Shown one piece after another: positions 10,724 to 20,798 of a stretch of DNA of 64,000 nucleotides. The position numbers and the translations under genes are program-made. The notes under the pieces are model-generated. The model was not told where the DNA came from. It did not search any database and saw only the letters and a list, made by a program, of their open reading frames with translations. Origin of the DNA: Brachypodium distachyon (Eukaryota; Streptophyta; Magnoliopsida; Poales; Poaceae); the NCBI RefSeq assembly GCF_000005505.3, contig NC_016131.3, positions 46,151,355-46,215,354 on the forward strand. The letters are read 5' to 3'. How positions within the stretch are numbered: the first letter of the stretch is position 1; every line of letters begins with the position of its first letter.

Positions 10724-10729
10724 AATAAA
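10724..10729 (+). terminator. Candidate polyadenylation signal of the exonuclease gene
   Basis: AATAAA follows a T/G-rich stretch (TTTGTGTTTGTTGTTG), about 40 bp after the former stop region and about 400 bp after the current stop codon. Confidence 0.5.
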
Positions 10730-10744
10730 GTGTTGTTAGTTTTT

Positions 10745-10890
10745 ACTTTCAGAATCATGTGTACTAGACTTCAGAATCATCTATATATGTTAGCTTTCAA
10801 AATTATGTAATAGCTCAGAATCATATGTAACTAGGTTTGAGAATCATGTGAATTAGCTCTCAGAGTGATGTGTATTAGCTTTCAGAATTA
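10745..10890 (+). repeat. Short degenerate tandem repeat (CAGAATCATGTG family)
   Basis: About six copies of a 20-30 bp unit with core (T)CAGAATCATGTGTA and a TTAGCTT spacer run from the polyadenylation region to the start of the right 334-bp repeat. Confidence 0.75.
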
Positions 10891-10891
10891 T

Positions 10892-11225
10892 GTCATAATT
10901 GTTAGGGAAGTTCACTCTTACTTCTCATGAAGTTTACTCATGTGATATACAGCAGTTTAACTTGTTACTGTGATAAATATGTTGGCTTCGCTATGGGAAC
11001 TATGGGAGTTCAGTCATATTCTGTTCAGGGAGTTCACTCTTTGCTCCTCGGGAAGTTCTATCCTACAATATACAAAAGTTTAACTTGTTACTGTGATTAA
11101 TGTGTTAGCTTCGCTATGTAAACTTCGGGAGTACAGTCATCAAATATTTTTGTAGGGGAGTTCACTCTTTACGGCCGGGAAGTTCGGTCTTACAATAGAC
11201 AGAAGTCCACAATACACAAGTGCCC
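10892..11225 (+). repeat. Right copy of 334-bp direct repeat flanking the exonuclease gene
   Basis: Matches 8292-8625 over its whole length with few substitutions, then ends in a C-run (about 11223-11239) where the left copy has GCCGAAAAAAA. Confidence 0.9.
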
Positions 11226-11469
11226 CCCCCCCCCCCCCCAAAAAAAAATGGAGAAACAAGGCATAAATAAAAAAAACAGATCAGAACTTGAAGTTCACTC
11301 TTTTGTATTCGGGCGGATGATCTGTTTCTTCTAACTCAGGAGTCCATCGAAAAAACAAGAAAAAGAGAAAGTTACATTGAATGAAGCAGGGACTGGAAGT
11401 TAGTATGTACATGCTGAAAAAAAGTTATGATACATGTAAAACACATAAAAAGTAAACAATGATGCATAT

Positions 11470-11715
11470 GAAAGTTCACTCTTTTTTACCGTGGGAGTTC
11501 TCTTTCATGAACAAAGAAGTCCAGATATATATATATGTTGGGGGGGGGGGGACACTCTTTTTTACCGTGGGAGTTCTCTTTCATGAACAAAGAAGTCCAG
11601 ATATATATATGTTGGGGGGGGGAAGTAAACAGTGATGCATATGGAAGTTCACTTTTTTTACCGTGGAAGTTCTCTTTCATGAACAAAGAAGTCCAGATAT
11701 ATATATGACCCCTTG
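11470..11715 (+). repeat. Three ~85-bp repeats ending in poly-G tracts
   Basis: Three imperfect copies (about 11470-11550, 11551-11618, 11640-11728) contain TTTTTTACCGTGG(G/A)AGTTC, TCTTTCATGAACAAAGAAG and TCCAGATATATATATG, followed by runs of 8-13 G. They lie downstream of the minus-strand gene end. Confidence 0.85.
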
Positions 11716-11874
11716 GGGGGGGGGGGGTCAGACATGCATACAAAGGAAGTTCACCAGCGTAGTTGCGATGATTCGCTACATGAACACAAGTGCACAGAAC
11801 ACACAAAAGTGTCACCTCACATTACATGGTTCACTACATTACATACACACAAGGCACCGACAACATCAATTTCC

Positions 11875-13490
11875 CTAGTTTTGAACACCACGCGCTTGAG
11901 AAGAATCTGAAGTGCCACCAGCGGTAGACTGCGACCCAATCCCTAACAGCAGCACAAGATCTGCGAGCGTGCTTGGCCAGTCAGCAGGACAGAGTTCGTT
12001 CTTCGGGTGGTACATCACCTCGTACATGTACTCTGCCTTCCAGTCCTCCACACGTCGCTTACACATGCCAAAAAAGAAAAAGAAAAAGGAACAAAAAACC
12101 TCAGAATAAAAACAGAGATAAGTGTGCAAGTAAAAACATCTTAGAATATCCCGGTGATAAGATAAAAAGGATGAGAAAAATTACTAACATCTTTTGACTT
12201 TATCTTCTCAACAAACTTCTCTCCGTCAAATATGGTGGCCAGCTTCAAGACATAGAAAACACACTCATTAGCCCCCTGCTCGGGTGTCTGCATGTAGTTG
12301 CACTTCTCTGCGAGTGCCACCCAGTCGAAATGATTCTTCTTGTTGTACTCTTCTTCCCTGCACACCTCCTTCAACAAAGCAACCAGTATCCTCACCTGTT
12401 TCATGAGATACGTATGAGTGAAAAAGGGTAGAAACAGAAACAATAAGGGTTAGAAAACAAAACAAAAACTTACAACTTCGACCCGTTCTTCGTGGTGTTG
12501 TCTCCTGGTGATATGAAAACATTTATATCTTCTTGTATCGAAAATGTCAAATGTACCGATGATCCTGTTAAGCCCGTAAATCGTGTAGTGGGACGACTTG
12601 AAGTGAGGGATCAGGACCTGTGAAAAAAGAATAAAAAGAAGTTTTACTTTTAGTAGCACGCGTCATTTGAACTGGGGTGCAAATAGGGAAGTTCACGACA
12701 GGGTGTATGGAAAGTTCACTGCTAGTTTACCAGATTTGCCATCAACAGGTTCTCGCATTCCCTCACATAATAACTGAACATTTTAGCCGCTTCCTTCGCA
12801 TCAAATGGAGACCTTTCAATCTTGTTGCCTTTGCTATCCACGGGCGGGAACGCAGGAACGTCAAGCATGTACTGTAAAAACACAACAGGAAGTTCAGATT
12901 ACAGCACGCGTGAAGCTCACAGCTAATCATCGTGAAAGTTCACATGTCAGTCGTAGGGGGGTACAAAACTTTATAACATCAAAAGCATGTACTCCAGAAA
13001 CACACAGAGGAAGTTCGCATTACATGACCCCAAAAGTTCAGAGCTAACCCCTATGAAAGTTCACATGTAAATTTTGGGGTAAAAACTTTATAGCATGAAG
13101 CATGTGCTGCAGAAAAACAACAGGAAGTTCACATTTACAGCAACAGGAAGTTCAAAGCTAGCACTTAGGAAAGTTTCACATAATAGTACATGGTAAAAAT
13201 AACAAAGGGAGTTCACAATGAATAAACAGTGTAGTTCAGATGGCACAAAACCACAAATATGAATAACTGGTAGTAAAGATATAGTACTAGGCATACCATG
13301 ATGGCAAAAGGTCAAAGCAAAACCGGAATCAAACAGATGTTTCATGTCTGGGCTGCCCTTCCAATAGGAAATTATGAGATCAATGATGTCAGCCTCCAGC
13401 ATCTCGCAGCGCCCGAACAACCCGTACATGAATTTTCCATCAATGATCAAAGATTCACCAATGGGGGATGTGAACTTGCACAAAGGAACA
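11875..13490 (-). CDS. Exons of Ulp1-like domain B (second C48 protease domain) and C-terminus
   Basis: Exons 13490-13297 (VPLCKFTSPIGES), 12871-12731 (YMLDVPAFPPVD), 12617-12474, 12395-12189 and 12057-11875; the stop is TAG 11877-11875. Ulp1/SENP-like proteases cut SUMO-type isopeptide bonds. Catalytic candidates are the His in FKSSHYTIYG, the Asp in FDIFDTRRY and the Cys in QGANECVFYVLKLA, which replaces the usual D-C-G with E-C-V. The last three joins are all phase 0. The first exon ends in phase 1 (TGCCATCATG, then GTATGC), whereas the next needs phase 0, so a 1-nt indel near 13305-13312 is likely. The C-terminus RRVEDWKAEYMYEVMYHPKNE resembles the ends of grass transposon Ulp1 proteins. 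Confidence 0.7.
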
Positions 13491-13591
13491 CTGGAGAAAA
13501 AAATAGAAAGTGTGTTAGGGATAATATTACAAAAAACCACATCATAAAAAATGCAGAAATGAAACAGTGGAACGGATCTAAGAACACTCAC

Positions 13592-14092
13592 TCCCCGAAT
13601 TCATCGAGATACTCCTTGCTCAGGACCAGACTTTTCATCTGGGACGCCTTGGATAGCATCGGAAAAGTGTAGGGGACTAGCTTCGACACAGGAACTCTCA
13701 TCTTCTTGGGAACTTTTGTCACCCTCTTATTAGACAAAATAGAGCCGCCGCTAGGTTGTCTCCTGGCTTGCTGAGTTACAAAGTCATCGCTGCTGGTCGT
13801 TGAGATTATTTCAACTTGCTTCTTGGCAGGCTTGCTCCTTGTCTTTGGTGGTACAGGTGACACGAAGTCATCCTCATCATCCGAAAGCAAAACCGCAACC
13901 TCCACATCAGATGCGCCCGCTCCTTTCTTGCCTGTGTTTTTTTTTCAGCGGGGTACAAACGAGATAGGGCCTTCTTCGCTTTACTAGTCTGATTTAAATA
14001 ATCTATTTCAGGTTTTTTCACATGAACCTCTGGTGTGCAGAACTGGGTCTCAAAGAGAGTAAAATTATCCTCCTCTAACCCAAGAGGTGTGC
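13592..14092 (-). CDS. Linker exon between the two Ulp1-like domains
   Basis: The acceptor (TTTGAATCAG) joins in phase with the previous exon to give VDGGTPLGLEED. Visible parts are KPEIDYLNQTSKAKKALSRL, an acidic stretch LLSDDEDDFVSP, basic KTRSKPAKKQ and KVPKKMRVPVSK, then LSKEYLDEFG before donor GTGAGT at 13591. The frame changes around a run of nine A at about 13940-13948 (plus-strand T9), so a homopolymer indel has broken it, or a small intron ends at ACACAG there. It looks like a flexible nuclear linker. Confidence 0.6.
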
Positions 14093-14223
14093 CTGATTCA
14101 AACAAGGGTAAAAAAGGGGGAAAAGAAGTTCACTTCAGACCTGAGAAGGGGTTCGGTTGAGAACTAAAACGAAGTTCACTTCGGAACTAAAAAAAAATAA
14201 ACTAGAGGGTTTGACAGATATAC

Positions 14224-15329
14224 CTCCATCAACACCCAATACAGCCTGTAGGTCGATGTTAAAATCCCCCGTCGTCAGCCAGCTATATAGTAGGGTCATC
14301 CGGATGTTCAAGATATCGGCTTGTTTGAAAATTACCAGGCTCTCTCCATCCCACGACTGCAGTATCTGAAGCATGAAGAACCCGCAGTCATGTCTGCATA
14401 TGCCGGCAAAAAAAAGGACCGGTCAGTGAGGGAAAATGATATGACGGTGCATGCCAACAAACAGAAAAAGGACTGAAGAGTGGAATAATAATAAATGCCA
14501 GATGATACTAACGCGGTTCCCTGCTTCGGCACACTAACATACTCCATGGTGAAGTGATCAATGGATTTTGGAGTGAAAGACTCCCCTTTAGAATTGCCAG
14601 CTTGCTTCCATAGCTTCTTGATGCCATGTACCATATTGTGGAATAACTTATGCGCATCTGGGTTGTCAGAACCACGAAGCGAGTCAAGCAACTCGAATCG
14701 GTTGAGCTTAAGATTAACACCAACAACGCAAAAGTGGCCAATATTCCCAGGTACTGGAGGGTCGGGTGGATCGAATGTACCAAACAGAATCTGCAAAAAC
14801 ACATCAATAAATAAGTGTATGAGAACAGAAAGATAAACACACAGGCCGTTTTTTTGCGACAGGAAAAAATGGTGACATTAATTCTTACAATTTCTTTCTT
14901 GTCCAGACGCTCTTCAGCATAAATACTAAATAGATTCTGCAAGCGCCTGCTCTGGTAATTCCCTTCTAAAAGCTGCCGCTGATAAATGAAAATGAATATA
15001 CAAGTGAGATATGGAAGTTCACACACACAGCAAGTAATGGGACATGGAAGTTCACACGCCATATAAAACAAAACAATAAAAAATATATGAAAACAAGTAC
15101 TACAAAACACTTACGCAGCAAACATATGGCACAACCATTTTGTCAGAATTTTTGTATTTCTGCCCAAGCAGATATGTACCAATGGATACAACAAAGGAGC
15201 ACAACATGCTGTTAGGGTGGAAAGCTCGTGCAACTTGTCCAATTGTACATTCACACTCATCGTTCTGGAAAAGGACGATATCCTTGCAAGAAGTGAAAGC
15301 CATACATTCGCGTGAGTATTCTATGAAAA
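14224..15329 (-). CDS. Exons of Ulp1-like domain A (first C48 protease domain)
   Basis: Exons 15329 (or 15320)-15115, 14978-14889, 14790-14513 and 14393-14224. Joins between the last three and into 14092 are phase-consistent. The catalytic His is in NIGHFCVVGVN, the Asp in FELLDSLRGSD, and Gln and Cys in VPKQGT plus AHDCGFFML, where the Q-to-C spacing (Q-x4-D-C-G) matches the C48 signature exactly. The Cys exon begins at the intron that splits T-A-H-D-C-G. Ulp1 proteases process SUMO-like modifiers in the nucleus; in transposons their target is unknown. No stop is seen in this domain. Confidence 0.82.
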
Positions 15330-15718
15330 CTGGAGGTTCACTAAGTTGATGGGGGGGGGGGGGGGGGCGGTTCAGTTGGTTTAGCAAAAAAAAAAAGGAT
15401 GAGGAACATGAGGTTCACAGTGGTGGATGGATCTGGGAGTTCAGTTAATTCAATTGGACAAAAAAAAGGAAAAAGATAGAAGGAAGTTCACAGTGGTGAG
15501 CCAGGAAGTTCACAAATGATGGGTCTGGGAGTTCAGTTAAATTCAATTTTTGGATTTGGCAGGAACAGTAAGTTCACAATGGTGCATCGAGGGGGGGGGT
15601 TCGGTAATGGTGGATCTGGAAGTTCAGTTTAAAACAAAAAAAAGATAAAAAGGTTTTGCTGCATGACAAGTATGGTAAAAAAATACAAATAGGGGAGGAA
15701 AAAGGAGAGCAAACATAC

Positions 15719-16695
15719 TTTTTTGCGGGGTCATTCCTTAGCCTACAAATATCATCATATACTTGTCTTATCCTTTGCACGGCTGGTAGCGCAGATGCGG
15801 TGGGTGTGCTAAAAGCACCTGACTCTAGTAGAAGAGAATCAAATGGAAGTTCATACAGGGTAACAACAGAAGTTCACATCACTGCATCCCAGAAGTTCAT
15901 GATACACGACCCCCCTCTACAAAAAAAGTTTTGTACAAACAACGAACATACGGATAAACAAAAATAGGGATGTGGGGAGGATTTTGTATTTTACAGATCC
16001 TTGCCTGTATCCTGCGTGCTCGTGCCAGTACTGGCAGGGAAATCTGGGGTGCATCCTACGCCGCCATCACCGTCCGGGATATCACTGCTCTGTTTGTGTT
16101 CCTCCACAGCAGGAGCACCTGTTAAAACCTCTGCACCAACCTGATGTGCTGAACTGTCCACAGCATGAGCATCCGTCTCTACGACACCTACAGCTGGATG
16201 GTCACCGCCTGTGGTATCTCCAATGACTTCAGCACTAGTCGTTGTGTGTTCGCAAGCGGTAGGTGGTTCCTTGTCAACAACGGCAGCTGCTGCAGGAACA
16301 TCGGCATGGACCTGAGGCCCTACAGCATCATCACCAATAGCTTCTTCCGTGACATTGAGTGGTGGATCTTCAGCAACCGTGGCTTTAGCTTGCATGCCTG
16401 AGCCTTCCATGGGTGGATCACCTTGAGCGCTATCAACTCCGTCGCCGCCTCCAGTGGACTTCTGATTCGTATGATGCAAACTTGGGACGACATCGTTGTT
16501 GTTGACAACATTTGAAACATCTTCATCGTCCCCCGAATGAGTTTCTTCGCTGTAATCTTGGGGTGGAGTCTCACTAGGCGAGGCCCGCCTAACGTCCGGC
16601 CGGTGTTCTTCTTCCAAATGATCAGCTGCATGAGCGTCGCCTTCCTCGGCCGCCGCATCAACCGCAGCACTCTCTTCAGCTAGTCTTGCCTCTTC
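15719..16695 (-). CDS. Acidic low-complexity exon plus short following exon
   Basis: Exon 16695-15995 starts EEARLAEESAAVDAAAEEGD (phase 0 after the previous exon), is rich in Glu, Asp, Ala, Val and Thr, and ends DTGKD at a weak donor (GTAAAA). Exon 15824-15719 gives QRIRQVYDDICRLRNDP before donor GTATGT. The phases of these two and of the next exon do not agree, so a splice choice or a small indel (a run of six A at the donor) is unresolved. No enzyme domain; it looks like a disordered region between the mobile-type domain and Ulp1-like domain A. Confidence 0.6.
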
Positions 16696-16814
16696 CTGGT
16701 AGAGATATTGGAGTTCACATGAGAAAGAAATGAAGTTCACATCACACTCCTGTAGAAGTTCACACATAGACCATAGAAAAAAATAGATTTCGCAGACGAG
16801 CAAAAGAAAAATAC

Positions 16815-17360
16815 CTCAGCGGCAGTTGCGTCTTGCCCAATGACATGTTCGGTCGACACTTGAATTCTGTCCGTGCCTTCCTCACGAATCTGCTTCTCAA
16901 TGATCACAGCTTCTCTTTCAAACCCAGCACACATCAGATCTTGCTTTGCCGCCATGTCAGCAAACCCTTTACGCACATATGTTAAGGCGCTCTTAAGACT
17001 ATCAATCACACTGACTTCGAGGTCCGTAGCTTTTATCACATCATCAAAACTAGGGCCATGACCGATTGGAAAAAGACCAGCCAGCTTGCTAAGATGGTCT
17101 TCCGTTGTTGGCACAAAGCTCGACAATTCCACAGCTTTCGCCAGCAGCTGATCAATCTCTGCTATGGGGTTTGTAGAAGTGGACCCTAAGCATTCAGGAG
17201 CTGCCGCACCCCTATAAGAAATACCAGGGGCATTTGCATCATGTCGATAGCTGTCAATAGGGACAGCTTCATCATCTTCGTTCCCCTCAGGGCTACATTC
17301 AATCTAGAGTTCTTCGAGACGCAATTTGTATGAATACGCAATATCATTGCGACCTTTCCA
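16815..17360 (-). CDS. Coiled-coil exon with premature TAG
   Basis: It begins WKGRNDIAYSYKLRLEEL, then TAG at 17306-17304 in frame, then IECSPEGNEDDEAVPIDSYR and, further on, ATDLEVSVIDSLKSALTYV and CAGFEREAVIIEKQIREEG, likely helical. Its length is 546 nt, both boundaries are phase 0 (acceptor TTATCTACAG, donor GTATTT), so the exon itself is well supported. The stop would cut the protein before both Ulp1 domains. A less likely reading is that the TAG marks an alternative acceptor. Confidence 0.65.
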
Positions 17361-17755
17361 CTGTAGATAAAAAAGATACCAAGGAAGCTGTAAGAAAAAC
17401 ACGACATAGAAAGCGTTTATGTAGAAAAGATGGGAGTTCACTCCATACGACCACCTACTGCACAAAAGGTTCACTCTTCCTATATATATAAAACAATAAC
17501 ACAATTAAGTGCAAAAACAAATGGAAGTTCACACATCATGCTTGTAACAATGTGTGATAGATAAAACATGTGTCAGAATATACAAAGATAGAAGAAGTTC
17601 ACTCCTTATATATATAAAAAACAGTAAGTTCATTGCACAAAAAAAGAGATAGAAACAGTGAAGAAGTTCACATGTATGAAAGATGGAAGTGCACACATGA
17701 TATGACTTGAAACAGGGTTGACATTAATGTGAAAAGAGTGTGTGTCTTGACTCAC

Positions 17756-18696
17756 CGGGAGCTTCCCAAAGACATACTTCGAGAGATTGCTTCTGTCGTT
17801 CCTGATAATATCTTGTGAAAATATTGCTTTAAGCTGTTTCTCATACAGAAAGTTGGCAAGAGGAGTGAGACGGTGCATGACAGAGTGAGCCTTTGAGTGG
17901 CAGCTGTCCAAGTACATGATACGGGCACAACTCCACACCCTTCGGGCCCAACCTGTGGGATATGTGTGTTCTGGTATTTCTCTGCTGCTCGCTTCAGCTC
18001 GTCAACTACTAGCTGGCAAAAGTTCATTCTGGCCATCCTCTCGTAGTCCATATTGACAAGCATCACAGCCTCCCTTTCCAAACGAACTGCTGAACCAGGA
18101 CATATAAGCTTGTTGTACAGGATAGCGAAGAAAACTTTGACTGCTGAATCAACTCTGGTCTCGTCTTCAACCAAGTCAGAACAACTTGCGGAGATCCTTG
18201 GTATTGATGCTGGCAGTTCTCTCAAACCCAAGTTCAGTCTTAAGACTTGTCAATGCAGCATCGTGGCCGCTGTCGGACGGCCTTGGGGCTGTTTCACCTC
18301 CGCACGGGAACCCGAATATATGGTGGACTGAGTCTCTGTTGACAGTCAACACCCTGCCAGAGCCGCAGTCAATCTTCATCGTTGTTGTCTCCATGTTCAT
18401 CAACAGAAAGCACAGCAGAACACGCGACACATTGCCTTCTAAGACCCAATCAAATACACAACCAAAACCCGCTGCACGCACTCTCTCTCTCTGTGAGGAT
18501 CCTTCAGCAACCTGGCAGCCTCGATTACTTCGTCCAAAGAGCATCGCGCAGTCTGCTGGAAACTTCCTTTAGGACCGTCATCCGAGCAATCGTAATCGTT
18601 GCCGGTTTTAGCTTTCTTAATGATACCACCTTTCCTCTTTTTCCCAGCATTACCAGCCGCTTCGCTGCTGCACCCTGCACCGCCTCTCATCTCCTT
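17756..18696 (-). pseudogene. Plant-mobile/DUF1985-type domain exon with several frameshifts
   Basis: It starts KEMRGGAGCSSEAAG (acceptor TTATCCAAG) and ends FGKLP before GTGAGT at 17755. RAAGFGCVFDWVLEGNVSRV, TTTMKIDCGSGRVLTVNRDS, VHHIFGFPCGG, then RMNFCQLVVDELKRAAEKY and RIMYLDSCHSKAH follow the pattern of the domain that precedes Ulp1 in many grass transposon proteins. The frame switches three times: at the CT/GA microsatellite near 18480-18492, near 18176-18231, and near 17950-17962. The domain is recognisable only by moving between frames. Its function is unknown; it may bind DNA or protein. Confidence 0.6.
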
Positions 18697-19007
18697 CTTG
18701 GATAACAATAACAACAAAAAAGAAAGTTGAGAAAGTTCATATTCATATACTATGGAAGTTCAGCAAAAGAAAAACATAAGCATAAGGAATTCACAAAAAA
18801 AGCAGACATGATAAAAAATAATTATAACACACATAGTTGATGAAGTTCACAAAAAAAAGACTAAACTGTGAAGTTCACAGAAAAACTGAAAAAAAAGAAA
18901 ATAATTAAAACAGTGATGTTGAGGAAGTTCATATGCATATAAGATGAAGTTCACGAAACATAAAAAACACATGGATTAAGAGAATAAAAAATAGGTAGAT
19001 GGCAAAC

Positions 19008-19718
19008 CTTAGCAACAGCAACTTCAACACCCGCATCTGCGGCGTCATCCTCGCCATCTGGAACATAAGATTTATCAGCCGTTCGGCGACGCTTGCTCCC
19101 AGATACTTTTCCACCAGATCGAGCTGGGTGCGCAGCAACAGCAGCAGGGGACGTCGAAATGCGAGGGCTGCGTCGTGGATGGCCGGCACCAGGAGACTCC
19201 TAATGATTTCCACCAGATCGAGCTGGTTGCGCAGCGGCAGCCCAGCCCCATGGGGGGTTGCGACACGAGGGCTGCGTCGTAGAACACGACCAGGAGACTC
19301 CTGCGACGATACGCATGAGACCTTCTGTTTAGCAACAGCAACCCTGACCTTCTTTTTCACTGTTGGTGAAGACGGGGCTTCAAAATCATCGTCTGAACCG
19401 CCTGGTACAGTGGCATTTTCATTCTGATCAGCTGGAACATTAGATCCATCCCTCTTCCTCTTGGAGAACTTCCTGTAGTACTGTCTGACATCCTCGGCAT
19501 GCTTTTCGACTCTTGCAGCGTGTTCCTTCTGATACTGTTCAATCTGTTCACCAGCGTTCCACACCTGTGTGACCTCCTCGGTGCCATCTACAGATTGGGA
19601 CGGCGTGTTGTGCTCCTGCCATTGGGTGAATTAGTATAATCAGCCTGTCTGTCTGGTGTTCCAACCGGAGGAAACTCAGCATTCAACTCGTTTAACGACT
19701 GCGTGATGCTATCAACAG
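19008..19718 (-). CDS. Basic N-terminal exon with internal tandem duplication
   Basis: The acceptor is ACGATTGCAG; the first residues are VDSITQSLNELNAEFPPVG. The frame then moves to EQIEQYQKEHAARVEKHAED, KFSKRKRDGSNVP and VKKKVRVAVAKQKVS, a strongly basic NLS-like region. It ends VEVAVAK at donor GTTTGC (19007). Two ~100-bp units (19101-19201 and 19202-19302) repeat SPG...RRSPR. The frame drifts inside the first-read unit and again near 19606, so two indels are inferred. No enzyme domain. Confidence 0.55.
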
Positions 19719-19739
19719 CTGCAATCGTCAAAAAAAAAT

Positions 19740-20793
19740 GATGTAAGTAAAAATAGACAGTTCAGACAAACAACACATTGAAGTTCGTATAATAATACGA
19801 CCTGACTGGGTAGAAAAAAATAAGGCATGTACTACACTTTTAGGAGGTTCACACTTAATCCTTGGGCAGTTCACAAAAGAGTAATTTTGCAACCCAACTT
19901 TTAAATTTACCAGGCAAACTAATATATGAAGTTCACAGGACCATGTAGCACAGCAGGGAGTTCATATTGCAACAAAAAGGAAGTTCACGGTTAACACAAA
20001 TGAAAGTTCACATATCAGCACGGAGAGTACAAGTTTAAATAAACACCATTGTAGCTATCAGAACTTCATGTCATACAACATATACAGCATGTGAAGTTAA
20101 CAAGCGCAAAGGGGACACATCTAACACATGTGAATTTTGCATGCAACATAGACAGCAGGGAGGTTCACACTTAATAATCAAAGCAGTTCACAAGCAAGCA
20201 AATTTGCAACCCAAACTTACTTGGGGTAAATTAAAAAGTTCACATTTCAGTAACAGAGAAGTTCACATCTAATCCTTATGAAAGTTCACATATCAGCACA
20301 TGGGGTAAATTAAAAAACAAGCCATTGCAGATACCAGAGCTTCACTCATACAACATATACAGCATGTGAAGTTAGCAGCATAAGGAGAACATCTAACACA
20401 TCTGAAGTTCACAAGGCAACATAGCTAGCAGGAGGTTCAAACTTAATCCTTAAAGCAGTTCACAAGCAAGTAAAATTGCAACCCAACTTTATAAATGCCT
20501 ATATGAAGTTCACAGGACAACATGGACAGCAGAAAATTCACATTTCAGTAACAGGAAGTTCATAGTTGACACATATGAAAGTCGCATATCAGCGCAACGG
20601 CTAAAGCTTCAGAACCAACAAAATACAGAAGGAGGTTCACATTTAGCACACAGGAAGTTCACATGCAAGTAAAAGTATTAGTAAATCATACACACCTGCC
20701 TGATTCTAATGCAAGCAACACTTGGTACAAATCTACAACATCAAGCACTCAAACAAAAAATAAATATCAAACATCTATTTACAACAATGTGGT
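19740..20793 (+). repeat. Dense AGTTCAC repeat field in the 5' intron of the Ulp1 gene
   Basis: This intron part has no coding frame. It holds a dozen or so exact AGTTCAC cores plus near matches, all in plus orientation, at spacings of about 30-100 bp, mixed with ACATATCAGCAC and CATACAACATATACAGCATG that recur as part of ~200-300 bp higher-order repeats (compare 19980-20200 with 20270-20480). The CRM-like element cuts it at 20798. Confidence 0.85.
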
Positions 20794-20798
20794 GACAT
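20794..20798 (+). repeat. Target-site duplication GACAT, left
   Basis: The five bases before the 5' LTR are GACAT, repeated exactly at 28909-28913 after the 3' LTR. Confidence 0.9.

Noticed and set aside
8292..11225. 334-bp direct repeats as LTRs of a retrotransposon containing the exonuclease
   Set aside because: No TG...CA ends, PBS, polypurine tract or target duplication, and the repeats are parts of a tandem array that continues further on the left.
13020..13220. Motif copies as short exons or a satellite
   Set aside because: Spacing is irregular and no frame is open across them; they lie between well-defined exons.
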